DNA of 44,045 nucleotides from Bradyrhizobium genomosp. I (2014) (GCF_000261685.1 NZ_AJQE01000281.1:1-44045); one strand, 5' to 3'; counted from the stretch's first letter, positions 34,771 through 44,041 are shown. Notes: a model not told the origin generated them from the letters alone. Made by a program: numbers and translations.

Positions 34771-35247
34771 TCAACACCATGCGATGGAGGCTATTGGCAA
34801 AGTAAATCCTGCTTTGAACCGATCCATGACAACCATTGTTTCAATGCGCTTTATGTCTGAACTTTCGTCTGTAAGGCGCCGGGCAAACCGCTCGTAATCT
34901 TCCATATCGTTTACGGTAACGAGCAAGACGAGGTCAGCCAGACCTGTAACGCAGAATGCGCTCATCACTTCAGGCATGTTGCGAATTTGCCTCTTTAGAC
35001 GATCAACGGTATCGGCACGCGCGCGCTCCAAGGAAATGAGAACCACTGCGGTCACATTACGGCCAATTGCTTTTGGAGAAATGATGGAAACGTCGGCCTC
35101 TATGACACCCGTCGATCGAAGGCGTTTCAGCCGACGTTGAACTCCGGATGCGGATAGGCCGACCTTCCCTCCAAGTTGTTCACTACAGAGGCGATTGTCT
35201 CGTTGGACAAGATCAAGAAGACGAAAATCGATCTTGTCGAGTTGCAT
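34771..35247 (-). CDS. Lrp/AsnC family transcriptional regulator
   Basis: A 158-residue protein: an N-terminal helix-turn-helix (LDKIDFRLLDLVQRDNRLCS to GLSASGVQRRLKRL) and a C-terminal RAM/ligand-binding domain (VVLISLERA to VTGLADLVLLVTVNDMEDYE). Length and order are standard for the family, which senses amino acids or related metabolites. The ATG at 35247 is chosen for its GAGG ribosome site; the frame is open upstream to 35373. It lies downstream of the FAD/Tm-1 operon on the same strand, so it may control that operon. Confidence 0.85.
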   Translation of the reverse strand: MQLDKIDFRLLDLVQRDNRLCSEQLGGKVGLSASGVQRRLKRLRSTGVIEADVSIISPKAIGRNVTAVVLISLERARADTVDRLKRQIRNMPEVMSAFCVTGLADLVLLVTVNDMEDYERFARRLTDESSDIKRIETMVVMDRFKAGFTLPIASIAWC

Positions 35248-35576
35248 CACTGCCTCGCGGCCAGCGGATTGCGATCGCGTCGGGGAAGCAGACGCCTGCG
35301 CTGCTTGTCCTGACATTTTCGACTTCTCACTACGCCGCCTAGCTGTTGAACGATCGATTTCTCGCGCTGTCATATGTCTTGGAACACCTGTTGGGAGCCC
35401 AGCTCTTTGCGATACATCGTAGACAGTTGGTGCGGCGATCTCCCCCTCCGCCGGGGCTCACCAAACTCGAACCCGGCCGTCCCTCGAGGATGTCGCGGGT
35501 CGGGGCCGACGTTTCTATCGATGCGCGCCCCGGACCGAGCACATATTCCCCGCCACAAGACGAGTGTGGTAGATCG
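35248..35576. other. Spacer between the FAD enzyme gene and the Lrp gene
   Basis: No gene supported. It should hold the promoter of the Lrp-type gene. No strong terminator was seen after the FAD enzyme gene. Confidence 0.45.
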
Positions 35577-37334
35577 TCAAGCTCTGGAGGCGACGGTTTT
35601 TTGCTCCTGATCAGCGGAAAGCACTATTGCGTTGACGGTGCGATATGCGAATACGATGGCGGGACCGATTGTTATGCCAGCCCCGGGATAAATCCCGCGC
35701 ATCGGCGACGTCATGTCGTTGCCGCAAGCATAAAGACCCTGGATTGCATTGCCTTGTGCATCCAGGACGTTTCCGTAACTGTCCGTCGCCAATCCAGTCG
35801 CCGTGCCAAGCGTTGCCGGAACGATCGGCAGCGCGACAAATGGTCCGTTCTTGATTGGTCCAAGATTTGGATTTTTTCCGACGGTCGGATCGCCGAGCGT
35901 GCGATTGAAAGCCGATTCCCCACGCTTAAAGAGGGGATCCCGTCCTTGGGCAGCGTGCGCGTTGTGTTCCTCGATCGTCTTTTGAAGCACAGCGGGATCT
36001 AGTCCCAGCTGCTTTGCGAGCTCAGAAATCGTATCACCTGCCTTGACGTAGCCAAGGCGGACATATTTACCGATACTCAACGTCCAGGGCCATGGCAGTA
36101 GGTGCCCCATGCCCCTCAATCGAACGAACTGGTGATCGCAGATGAAGTAGAATCGCTTATCTGCTGGATAGCCGTTTTCAAACATTGCCAGGCAAATATC
36201 GTGATACGAATTCGATTCGTTGACGAAGCGTCTGGCGTTTGGACCGACAGCAATGACCCCAGGACGGCCCCGGTCGAGCCAGCCGTATGGCACAACCTGC
36301 GAGCCGCTGCCGCGTTTCAGGATTGAAACCGGCGTCCAGAAGCCTGCCGATGCGACATCTTTGTCGATGGCGGCCCCGAGCGTAGTTGCAAGCCCAATGC
36401 CATCACCGTTAACATCGGCGTGGGCCAACGTAACATCATGCTGGTGTGCACCACTGACGTCCGTTCTCAACTGCGCGTTCCGGGCAAAGCCGCCAGATGC
36501 GAGAACAACACCACGTGAGGCGCGCACGCGGATGCCAACATCGATCCGCTTGATAATGGCACCCGTGACGCGCCCGCCTTCCTGCGTGAGCTCGACCGCT
36601 GGAGAAGATGGCCAAATTTCTACGCCGTACTCGTGCAGGCTCACCAGCAGCCGCGCGATCAAGGCATTCCCACCGCTGAGCTCAGTACCACGCCTGAAGC
36701 TGAGCCGGTCCCGCGCATAGCGACTCAGGCGAGTTACGACGTGTTTGAGCGACGCAACGCTTCTCACCTCGCTCGATGAGATCATCATGCCCCCGAGCAC
36801 AACTCGAATGGGATCACCAATCAAATCGAAGTCCTTGCCGAGAAGCCGCCCATCATAGGGGGCCGGGCTCAGTGCCCGTCCCTTATCAGCGCCCCCAAGT
36901 TGGCTCGAGTGATAATCGGGCGTAGTGGCCAGAGTAAACTTGACACTCGTGCCGATCTCGAGCGCGGTTAGCGCCGCCGGGCCGTCTTCAAGATAAGCAT
37001 CAATGAATTGCGCACGATAATGAACGCCGAGTTCGTGCTGCAGGTATGTCCTCGCATTGGCGATGGTGTCATCGATGTTAGCCGCGCGCGCCTGAGCAGA
37101 ACAAGGAACCCAGATCATGCCATTCGAAAGGGCCGTCGTTCCGCCAAGTCGCGGAGATCTCTCGCATACAATGACGCGCAGTCCGGCCTTTGCCGCATAG
37201 AGCGCCGCCGACAGCCCGGCCGCACCGCTTCCGATCACGAGGACATCTGTCTCCCAGTCCTGATCCGCTCTCGTCCCTCCTTTTGAGGCGAAAGCGATCG
37301 TGTCCGGCTTAGCTCGGTCATTTGGTGCGTTCAT
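35577..37334 (-). CDS. FAD-dependent oxidoreductase, 3-ketosteroid-delta1-dehydrogenase-like
   Basis: A 585-residue flavoprotein. The N-terminus has the FAD dinucleotide-binding fingerprint VLVIGSGAAGLSAALYAAKAG followed by the E of VCERSPRLGGTT; GVVLASGGFARN is the second FAD motif, and the C-terminal YACGNDMTSPMRG with YPGAGITIGPAIVFAY is typical of KstD and fumarate-reductase-like dehydrogenases. The substrate cannot be told from sequence; the family removes hydrogens from C-C bonds next to a carbonyl. The ATG at 37334 has GAGG upstream. It is the last of three co-directional genes, 61 bases after the TIM-barrel gene. Confidence 0.82.
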   Translation of the reverse strand: MNAPNDRAKPDTIAFASKGGTRADQDWETDVLVIGSGAAGLSAALYAAKAGLRVIVCERSPRLGGTTALSNGMIWVPCSAQARAANIDDTIANARTYLQHELGVHYRAQFIDAYLEDGPAALTALEIGTSVKFTLATTPDYHSSQLGGADKGRALSPAPYDGRLLGKDFDLIGDPIRVVLGGMMISSSEVRSVASLKHVVTRLSRYARDRLSFRRGTELSGGNALIARLLVSLHEYGVEIWPSSPAVELTQEGGRVTGAIIKRIDVGIRVRASRGVVLASGGFARNAQLRTDVSGAHQHDVTLAHADVNGDGIGLATTLGAAIDKDVASAGFWTPVSILKRGSGSQVVPYGWLDRGRPGVIAVGPNARRFVNESNSYHDICLAMFENGYPADKRFYFICDHQFVRLRGMGHLLPWPWTLSIGKYVRLGYVKAGDTISELAKQLGLDPAVLQKTIEEHNAHAAQGRDPLFKRGESAFNRTLGDPTVGKNPNLGPIKNGPFVALPIVPATLGTATGLATDSYGNVLDAQGNAIQGLYACGNDMTSPMRGIYPGAGITIGPAIVFAYRTVNAIVLSADQEQKTVASRA

Positions 37335-37395
37335 GCGGCCTCGCTGCACGTTGCAGTGAACATCAATGAGTTTGCGGAAGCGGGACAGCTTTGAA

Positions 37396-38193
37396 TTACG
37401 CCGCCGCTGTTTTCACTGCCCGCTCAATTGGAATTCTTTCGATCGAGGATGCGCCAACAAAGCCAACACACTCGGTCGTCCGATAGACCTCGATCGTATC
37501 TTCAGGCTCGGCAATTGCCCCACCATGGCAAAGCGAGAGCACGTCCGACCGGATGCTTCGCGCCGCCGCGTTGATCTCATTGATGCGCCGGATCGCCTCC
37601 TTAAGGGATTGCCCCTCCTCATGACCGACAAGGCCACCGCGCGTTGCGCCGACATGTGGGACGATGCAGTCGGCCCCTGCACTTGCCATCGCTTTGGCGT
37701 CTTGAGGGCTTGCGACATAGGCGAGCGAAAAGATATTCTTCTTTCGCGCGAGAGCGATCAGTTCGACCTCACGTTCAAAGCCAAGGCCGACGCGGCCGCG
37801 GCGGTCACGCCAGTTGTCGCCCATGGTTGAGATCGTCGGATAGTTGATGACGCCGGAGAGCCCAGCAGCCCAGAACTTGTCCAAGAGAGCATCGAGGTCG
37901 AGCCGGAGAGGATCCCAAGCCTCGATACCGCCAACTACCGGCACGGAACACACCACGTTACGAATTTCCGCCGCAAGCTCCAGCGTGCGTGCGTTGGAAT
38001 CGCCAATCCGGCTCGTGGGAAGCCCCATCAGACGCGACAGGCCGGTCGAGTAGACCACCAGCATGTCGGCACCTCCAAGAACGGCACATTTCGCGACCAG
38101 GCCGCAGCTACTTCCTGCCGCGAGAATTGCTTTTCGCTCCGTCACCTGTCCTTCGATCCTGGAAATAATTTCGGTTCGGTCAAACATCCGCAT
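37396..38193 (-). CDS. TIM-barrel protein, PEP-hydrolase-like family
   Basis: A 265-residue protein of the phosphoenolpyruvate-hydrolase-like TIM-barrel family (the C-terminal part of plant Tm-1). Recognisable pieces are the N-terminal AILAAGSSCGLVAKCAVLGG, then VPVVGGIEAWDPLRLDLD, GVINYPTISTMGDNWR, GLGFEREVELIALAR and ADCIVPHVGATRGG. The start ATG at 38193 follows AAGGTG and overlaps the upstream gene by 14 bases. The two proteins probably act together. The biochemical reaction is not established for this pair. Confidence 0.8.
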   Translation of the reverse strand: MRMFDRTEIISRIEGQVTERKAILAAGSSCGLVAKCAVLGGADMLVVYSTGLSRLMGLPTSRIGDSNARTLELAAEIRNVVCSVPVVGGIEAWDPLRLDLDALLDKFWAAGLSGVINYPTISTMGDNWRDRRGRVGLGFEREVELIALARKKNIFSLAYVASPQDAKAMASAGADCIVPHVGATRGGLVGHEEGQSLKEAIRRINEINAAARSIRSDVLSLCHGGAIAEPEDTIEVYRTTECVGFVGASSIERIPIERAVKTAAA

Positions 38194-39433
38194 GGGATGC
38201 ACCTTCTTGCGTGAGTTGTTCCAGGATCCATGCCGTGGCAGCCTCGGCGAACTCGCCATCGTTAATGTGACAGTTCAGGTCGCGGACCATGACGTGCGCG
38301 GAGAGATGTCCCTTGACCGCATCCAGCCAAGCCTTGTCGGCGTCGGGATCGTAGAAGATGCCTCCTTGGCGGTCGTAATCGGATACGCCTTTCGCCGGCC
38401 AAAGGACCATCGTGGGTCCTTTGGCACGCGATAGCCGTTCTGCCGTAAGCCGGCCAATGCTCGCGTTCTCAGACGCAGTTGTGCGCATGAGCGTCGTGTA
38501 AGGCGTATGGGCGTAGAACTGGCGACCCCGAAACTGATCAGGAACGCTCGATGGCAGGCCAAAATTGACCATATCGATCGCACCGGGCGCGATCACTTGC
38601 GGAATCTGTTGCCGCGACGCTGCCTTGAGCCGATCCGGACCGGCGCTTGCGGTGCCTCCAACGATTTCGTCTCCGAGCTCCGTTATGGTCAAATCAATGA
38701 CGGCGTCGAATTCACCAGCCGCGATCAGCTGCTCCATTTTATGGCCGCCCGCCCCGTTAGCCGGAAAGACGATCGCGTCTACACCGGCGTCGGCAAGCCG
38801 CGCTACGCATTGATTCGCGGCCGGCGTGGTCACGCCGAAGGCCGTTATCGCAACGATCTTCTTGTCTCGTCCAAGCTTGACGGGAGCATAGTGCGTGGCC
38901 GCAATGGCCCGCCCCGCGTTCTTGAGCACCCTACTGGTAAAGACATTGATGCCGAACAGATCGACCAGCGTCGGATAGAGGATGATGTCGCTGTGAGTGG
39001 CCAATTCGGCGAGTAGCGCAGGCCTTGCGCTGCTCACCAGAAATTTCGGAAAGCCATAAGGCAGCTCAGACACAACTTCGCCGAAAACCGCGCTTGCCCT
39101 ACCCCCCGCAACCCCGACAATCGCGCTGATCGTTCCTGCCCCCAGGAGGTCACCAACCTTACTGCGCGTCCTTTCAGCAATCTGCTTCAAGAGTTCCGTG
39201 GGGGTCTTCGCATCGGCTGGTTTGTCGCCGCCATCCCTCCCAGTGCCGACGTCGATCAGGATGGTCTTGCGGCCGCACGCCTCGATAATGTCCGCAAGGT
39301 AAGACGCCTCGCGGCCCTTGGTATCCAGCGTGGCCACGATCGCGACCGCATCCGTAGTCGCGGATCCAGTCGCTAGTTCGGACAGGTTACCATCACGGGC
39401 CGACCTCTGGTCGTCCGTACAATGGTGAGACAC
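38180..39433 (-). CDS. Tm-1-like ATP-binding (UPF0261) protein
   Basis: A 417-residue protein. VAIVATLDTKGREASYLADI near the N-terminus, GVAGGRASAV, PKFLVSSARP, TAFGVTTPAANQCV and VIDLTITELGDEIVGG are hallmarks of UPF0261, the domain that forms the N-terminal half of the tomato virus-resistance protein Tm-1, which binds ATP. It is the first gene of the operon; the start is GTG with a GGGAGGA ribosome site. In plants this domain is fused to the TIM-barrel type found in the next gene, supporting a functional complex. The natural bacterial substrate is unknown. Confidence 0.85.
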   Translation of the reverse strand: MSHHCTDDQRSARDGNLSELATGSATTDAVAIVATLDTKGREASYLADIIEACGRKTILIDVGTGRDGGDKPADAKTPTELLKQIAERTRSKVGDLLGAGTISAIVGVAGGRASAVFGEVVSELPYGFPKFLVSSARPALLAELATHSDIILYPTLVDLFGINVFTSRVLKNAGRAIAATHYAPVKLGRDKKIVAITAFGVTTPAANQCVARLADAGVDAIVFPANGAGGHKMEQLIAAGEFDAVIDLTITELGDEIVGGTASAGPDRLKAASRQQIPQVIAPGAIDMVNFGLPSSVPDQFRGRQFYAHTPYTTLMRTTASENASIGRLTAERLSRAKGPTMVLWPAKGVSDYDRQGGIFYDPDADKAWLDAVKGHLSAHVMVRDLNCHINDGEFAEAATAWILEQLTQEGASHADV

Positions 39434-39482
39434 GATCTTCCTCCCAGATCATACCTAACTATAGGTGGTCTAGACCCGGCTC

Positions 39483-39530
39483 TACCCGGGTATAAGATTG
39501 GTGAGGCGGCCAAATGGGTAATATTGGGTA
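39483..39530 (-). promoter_or_regulatory. Candidate operator with GGGTA repeats upstream of the Tm-1-like operon
   Basis: TACCCGGGTA (39483-39492) is a 10-base palindrome; TGGGTA occurs again at 39515-39520 and 39525-39530, one helical turn apart. All contain the same GGGTA core and lie 50-100 bases upstream of the operon start, between it and the divergent gene remnant. They may bind a regulator such as the nearby Lrp-type protein. Confidence 0.4.
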
Positions 39531-39536
39531 GAAACG

Positions 39537-40138
39537 TTGAGAGCGAGAGTTCGCGGCAAACTTGCTACACAGATGTCGGACATAGCTAAAGGCGCACAAT
39601 TGCAAGTCTACGCGCCCTCCTTGCGCAGCCTTCCAAAAGGCTTCCTGCTGGTCATGGCGACCCTGCCAATCCTGGACTGGAACGACTGTCTTTTGCGAGA
39701 CTTGCTAACCCTCGACCAGGCAACGACGGCTCTCTATGCGGCGATAATCATGATCGACCCGTTCGCCTGCTGGGAGGATAGGGCCGAATCGTTGAAGGAT
39801 GCCGGCATCACCGGCGTCGCCAATTTCCGCGCGCATCTATGATCGAGCGGTCGGCGGCGGGCGTACCTGTTGATGCCGGACAGGAGCTCGAACTTCGGCG
39901 GAAGGAATGGTTCATAAGCCTTGGCTTCAAGGCGTTGTTTGCCGTCGCGAGCGATTCTGAAATTACTGCAGCGGAGAAGCGATTTGGCTCCCATCTGGAC
40001 GGACTCATCCATCTACCAGCAGAGGCTCTTACACGGACGATGAGCGAGGAGATGGAGCTGGTAAGTCTTGGCCAGCACGGATCGTCATTTCCAATGGCCG
40101 CGCTTTTGGATGGGACGACTTCGAAGCGGCCAACTTGA
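39537..40138 (+). pseudogene. TIM-barrel protein (PEP-hydrolase-like), frameshifted
   Basis: The first frame reads SLPKGFLLVMATLPILDWND and AIIMIDPFACWEDRAESLKD with AGITGVANF, a TIM-barrel pattern like the PEP-hydrolase group. At 39839 the frame changes and goes on as MIERSAAGVPVDAGQELELR, then FISLGFKALFAVASDSEITA and LDGLIHLPAEAL. One indel joins them. It is divergent from the Tm-1-like operon and may once have belonged to the same pathway. Family call by eye only. Confidence 0.4.
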
Positions 40139-41039
40139 GCAAAGTGACGCGCGGGACTGTCTGTGATCCGCAGCTTCCCGAGCATGGGTTTGTCTTGACG
40201 ACCCCAGAAGACTGGCCGCCTTTCCGCGATGAAGTCTGTGCGGGTTCAAGCCTTCGGTGAATCGTTGTCGCTCGAGAGAATGCATTTTTCCGTTTGGCTG
40301 GTGAGGACGCGCTCAACAGCGGTCTCAGGACGACCTGATATGCGTATCTGGGAGCGTCAACAGCAGGTTCACGATCTAGGGGGAATTCAGCGCAGTTTGT
40401 GCATTTCCTGCTCGGGACTGGCAATGCTGGGCTGCCTCGCGAGGTGATCTCGTCGATATCGCCGGAATCAATCGCAGCTGGCGTTGCAATAGGCATTAGC
40501 TAAAAGTTGGATGCGGCCCCGTCGCTAATTGCTATTCTATGGAGGCGATCGTGGTGACGCCGCTGAAGAACCCCACGGGATTACAGATTTCCGAGCGATT
40601 TGCAGCGGGGGTGCACGGCATCGGGAGGCCGCGACAGCGCGCGCTTCCAGCTCGATGAACTCGCCGTTCGGGCCTCGGATGAGCCTGAACCACTTATCAC
40701 ATCGTTTCCGGTGCTGCTCCGTCCCATGATCTACTTCGTAGCCCGTCTTTTTCGTTACATGAGACGGCGCAACGGGCGGGATGTGTCAGGCACGACTATC
40801 GTTACGCTATCCGTCCATCGGACCGGCTGCAATCACCTCGATATCTCGACTGCCAAGTGGGCATGATGACGCCCCAAAAAAGACCGCCGCCGGATTTCTC
40901 CGGCAGCGGCTCAAGTCTTGGGAGAAAGCAGACGAACCGGTCTGCCAGCGGAGAAGAGATAAGAGCAGAATTCTGGCCCCCGCTCGCTATTATTCAAAAG
41001 ATGTCGGATTGGTCACAGCGCACGAACTCAGCATCCGGG
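40139..41039. other. Degraded stretch without a recognisable gene
   Basis: Open frames on both strands are short and give no family motifs. Given the flanking remnants this is probably decayed coding DNA, perhaps the 5' half of the sugar-isomerase remnant that follows. No RNA gene or repeat was seen. Confidence 0.4.
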
Positions 41040-41045
41040 TAAAGT

Positions 41046-41538
41046 TGGGTAATCTACTTCGAAACGCATCGCAACAGGATGACGACGGATCTCCTCTTCA
41101 CGCTCGACCTGATGGATCAGGTTCCGGAGATGCGCCTGCTTGCCGATCTCTCGCACTTCTTGGTGAGCTGCGAATTCTGGTATCCGATCTCGGACGAGGA
41201 CGAAGCGCTGGTGCGGCGAGTGCTCGATCGCACTTGGGCATTTCATGGCCGTGTTGCGTCTCGCGAGCAGATACAGGTCGAGATCACGTTCGCTCAACAC
41301 AAGATCTGGCTGGACCTATTTCTTGGATGGTCGAAATACGGATTCAAGAGCTGGAAGACGCGCTGCTGCGGATGCCCGCCTCACCTTCGCATGCGAACTT
41401 GGCCCACAGCCTTACGCAATTAGCGATCGGCTGGGCAACGACACCACGGACCGCTGGCAGGAAGCTGTCCTGCTCAAATCCCTGGTGCGCGCAATCTGTT
41501 TGAGGAGGCGGCGAACGATGAGCAGTCGTCACCCGTAA
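41046..41538 (+). pseudogene. Sugar-phosphate isomerase/epimerase-like TIM-barrel fragment
   Basis: WVIYFETHRNRMTTDLLFTL, DLMDQVPEMRLLADLSHFLV and [13 protein letters not shown] match the C-terminal half of AP-endonuclease/xylose-isomerase-type TIM barrels, where E, D-H and H residues bind metal. After FKSW near 41355 the frame shifts and continues as [14 protein letters not shown] and [19 protein letters not shown]. The N-terminal half was not found. Degraded. Confidence 0.55.
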
Positions 41539-41551
41539 ATCGTTTAGTCGC

Positions 41552-41944
41552 GTGAGTAACCAATCCACGATAGTGATCGTTGGGGCGGGCGAAGCTGGTA
41601 ACGCCGCTGCCGTCGCTCTGCGGGAGGCTGCTGGCATGGTGGTCATCGGCAATGAAAGTACGCTGCCGTATGAGCGCCCACCTCTGTCGAAGGCGGTCCT
41701 GAGCGACGAGGTCAACCCTGGACCAAAATTGATTGTCACGTCGGAACGCCTTGCCGAGCTTGGGGATCGATTATCGCCAGGGCAGCGAAGTGATTTCAAT
41801 TGATCGCGCGGCCAGTATTGTCACGCTCTCAAACGGATCAGCAATAGCGTATCACCGGCTCATGCTGGCGACGGGAGCCCGACCTCGGAAATTGAGCATC
41901 CCGATCGCCGAAGGAGCCAATGCGGCGACACTGCGGACATCTGT
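41552..41944 (+). pseudogene. Ferredoxin/rubredoxin reductase fragment, frameshifted
   Basis: The start STIVIVGAGEAGNAAAVAL with PYERPPLSKAVLSDE is the FAD-binding N-terminus of ferredoxin-NAD reductases. An extra G in the tract 41762-41765 shifts the frame; the other frame continues IDYRQGSEVISIDRAA and AIAYHRLMLATGARPRKL, also typical, and then stops resembling the family near residue 130. The NADH domain is missing. Confidence 0.7.
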
Positions 41945-42664
41945 CGTCTCATGCTCCAGAGCGGCTGCTGCTGACTGCCATGATTCGGGCATCGATACCT
42001 TGGGCCCGCAGGCTACGCTCCTACAAACAGATGCGAACGGACAGATAGCATTGATCAATTCCCGAGCGAGCGAATTCATCGGCTGCTCCTCGCAGCTTAT
42101 CCATTCCGATCTTTTGCGAGCCGACCAGGTACCGAGCGATGAATCAACCGCAGCTGAAATTACCCAACGTGAGGTCTTTGACGACGTCGAAGGATTGGCG
42201 AGCGAGGCTCAACTCCCAGATGGACGGTGGCTACGAGTCAGCCGCAGTCCGACCCAAGAGGGGCGCGTTATCCTCGTTTATAGCGATATCACCAGTTTGA
42301 AGCATCAGAAAGCCGAGTTGCATGCGACGAACCTGAGACTGGATGCGGCGCTGACGCACATGTCTCAGGGTCTCTGCCTCTACGATAGTGGGGGCGGCTG
42401 CGAGTTGTAAACCGGCGCTTCCGTGAGATCTTTGATCTTTCGCCTGAGCTCGTTGTTCCGGGCACGACTTTCGAAGAGGTGCTCGGTCTGAGTGTTGCCG
42501 CTGGAAATCATGGCTGCCAGACGGTGCCCGATCTGCTGGCGGAGCCGGAGAACTGTTTGCTCCACAACGAGAGCGGCAACTATCTTCAGTCCCGGCAAAT
42601 GAGACATCTACCGCTTCCTCAGGTGCGGCAGATGATGATCGGTCCAGCTTCATTTATGATCTGA
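41945..42664 (+). pseudogene. PAS-domain sensor fragment fused after the reductase remnant
   Basis: In the same frame as the second reductase piece, DANGQIALINSRASEFIGCS and RVILVYSDITSLKHQKAELH are PAS sensor sequence, followed by DAALTHMSQGLCLYDSGG, the start of a PAS_7 domain. A G-tract at 42390-42394 shifts the frame; the protein continues RRFREIFDLSPELVVPGTTF until the stop at 42664. No output domain is present. This is a deletion chimera joining two gene remnants. Confidence 0.6.
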
Positions 42665-43670
42665 CTGAACAAATCATGATCTTCCTGTGTCCAGACGTGC
42701 GCCGTTGGTGATTCTGGTGAACGGGCATTATCGATCGGGTTCGGATCCATAAAGCTCCCCTTTCTATTATGAGAACAAAGGCCACTTGAAGATCTCCCCC
42801 AGGGAGTGAGCTGAAGTTCGTCACGAATTCAGACATGGGTGGCTTCGTCATCGAGAGGCCAAGTTCGAGTGTTAAAGAGGCTGGCTTTCGAGAAGCTGAC
42901 AAAGGTCAAGCAAGGGAGATAAACCGGCGGCCGCATCTGCCACGTCTGATGCGATCATCTCCGAGCAACGTCTCATTCCGCCCGACCTCGCAGTCGGCGC
43001 GCAGATTTGCGTCGTGCATCGCATTCATCTGGCGGTAAAGCTGGTTAGGAGGTCCAGGCGATGCGGACCGCGGCCAGACCCAGTCTTGCACCGAACATGT
43101 GAATTTCGATCTCTACTCGCGACCAGTCGTTCTGCCTTACAATTTGAGCCATGCTCGGGCCGCTAATCATAGTCGCGCCAGCGCGAGAACAGACGAGAGC
43201 GCGACCTACGTGAGAGTTCCGGCAAGCGCGGAGCGAACTGTTCACCTAATTAGATGAAGAACGAAATCGCTCAGACGCAAAGCGGCCGAGCCGATCATCC
43301 CGCGTACGGCTAAAGGAGCGGCCGTGCCGGTGATCCCGGGACTGCGGCTGCCACTGCGTGTAATGGGCACTTCGCGACGTCCCCGGCGCCTCCGATCCTG
43401 CGCGTCATGATGCAACCTCCGACTGACAACCGGAGCTACATCGATCAAGCGGCGTGTTTCATCTCAGGCGAGGCAATACGAACGGCCAACTTTGTCCCGG
43501 CTGCTATTGACGCTCAGCGTGATGCAGATGGCGCTCGTGTCAGGGCGAGCTTGGAGGAAGCGGACATTTCAGCGGCGACTTCGACACTGAGCGCTTGTTA
43601 GGTTCGAGACCAATGTCGGCAAGTTGACGATACGCACGGTCGGACAAAGCGCAAAAGCGGCAACTTCAGT
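42665..43670. other. Long stretch without a recognisable gene
   Basis: Short open frames on both strands show no family motifs. Probably decayed DNA; the right end holds the candidate regulatory sites of the next gene. Confidence 0.4.
43596..43629 (+). promoter_or_regulatory. Two imperfect NifA-type half matches
   Basis: TGT-N10-ACC (43596-43611) and TGT-N10-ACG (43614-43629) each differ by one base from the NifA site TGT-N10-ACA. They lie about 70-100 bases upstream of the expected transcription start, the usual distance. Single-base mismatches make this tentative. Confidence 0.25.
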
Positions 43671-43688
43671 TTGGTATGCGGATTGCTT
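43671..43688 (+). promoter_or_regulatory. Sigma-54 (-24/-12) promoter
   Basis: TTGGTATGCGGATTGCTT places GG and GC exactly 10 bases apart and has the TTGCTT -12 element; the -24 box differs from TGGCACG at two positions. It lies 66 bases upstream of the Nif11-type gene, on the same strand. Confidence 0.6.
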
Positions 43689-43753
43689 TGTTACGGCATG
43701 ATCACCGATCGCTTCCAAGGCGACGGATAGGTAGCAACAGCAGAGGCCCGGCT

Positions 43754-44041
43754 ATGTCGCAGGCTGAGGTAGAACGGTTTGTCAAGGATCTAACGAAAGA
43801 GGGTAGTCTGCTCGAAAACCTTAAGCAGAGTGCTACAGGTCTTGCACCGATTGTAGCGGTCGGAAGAAGTCACGGCTACGATTTCACGGTTGACGAGATT
43901 AGGAGCAGCATCCGAGCGCCAGGCCGACACGAGTTGATGCAGGTCGACGCGATTGTCGGCGGCAGGCAGGATTTAAGCGGTGCGGGCTTGAGCAGCATTG
44001 TGCATACCACTGCGTTGGCTAGTACCCGGAATCAGAGCTGA
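43754..44041 (+). CDS. Nif11-like leader peptide protein, possible RiPP precursor
   Basis: A 95-residue protein. MSQAEVERFVKDLTKEGSLL and IVAVGRSHGYDFTVDEIRSS match the Nif11-type leader, in which an N-terminal helical region ends with a G-Y-D/x-(F/V)T segment. VDAIVGG follows at about residues 65-72, a double-glycine type cleavage site, leaving a core of about 23 residues rich in Ser and Thr (SGAGLSSIVHTTALAST) but without Cys. Such leaders guide modification and export of ribosomal peptides; enzymes would lie beyond the window. The ATG at 43754 has GAGG upstream; the frame is open further upstream but the Nif11 pattern starts here. A sigma-54 promoter precedes it, so expression under nitrogen-fixing conditions is likely. 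Confidence 0.7.
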   Translation: MSQAEVERFVKDLTKEGSLLENLKQSATGLAPIVAVGRSHGYDFTVDEIRSSIRAPGRHELMQVDAIVGGRQDLSGAGLSSIVHTTALASTRNQS

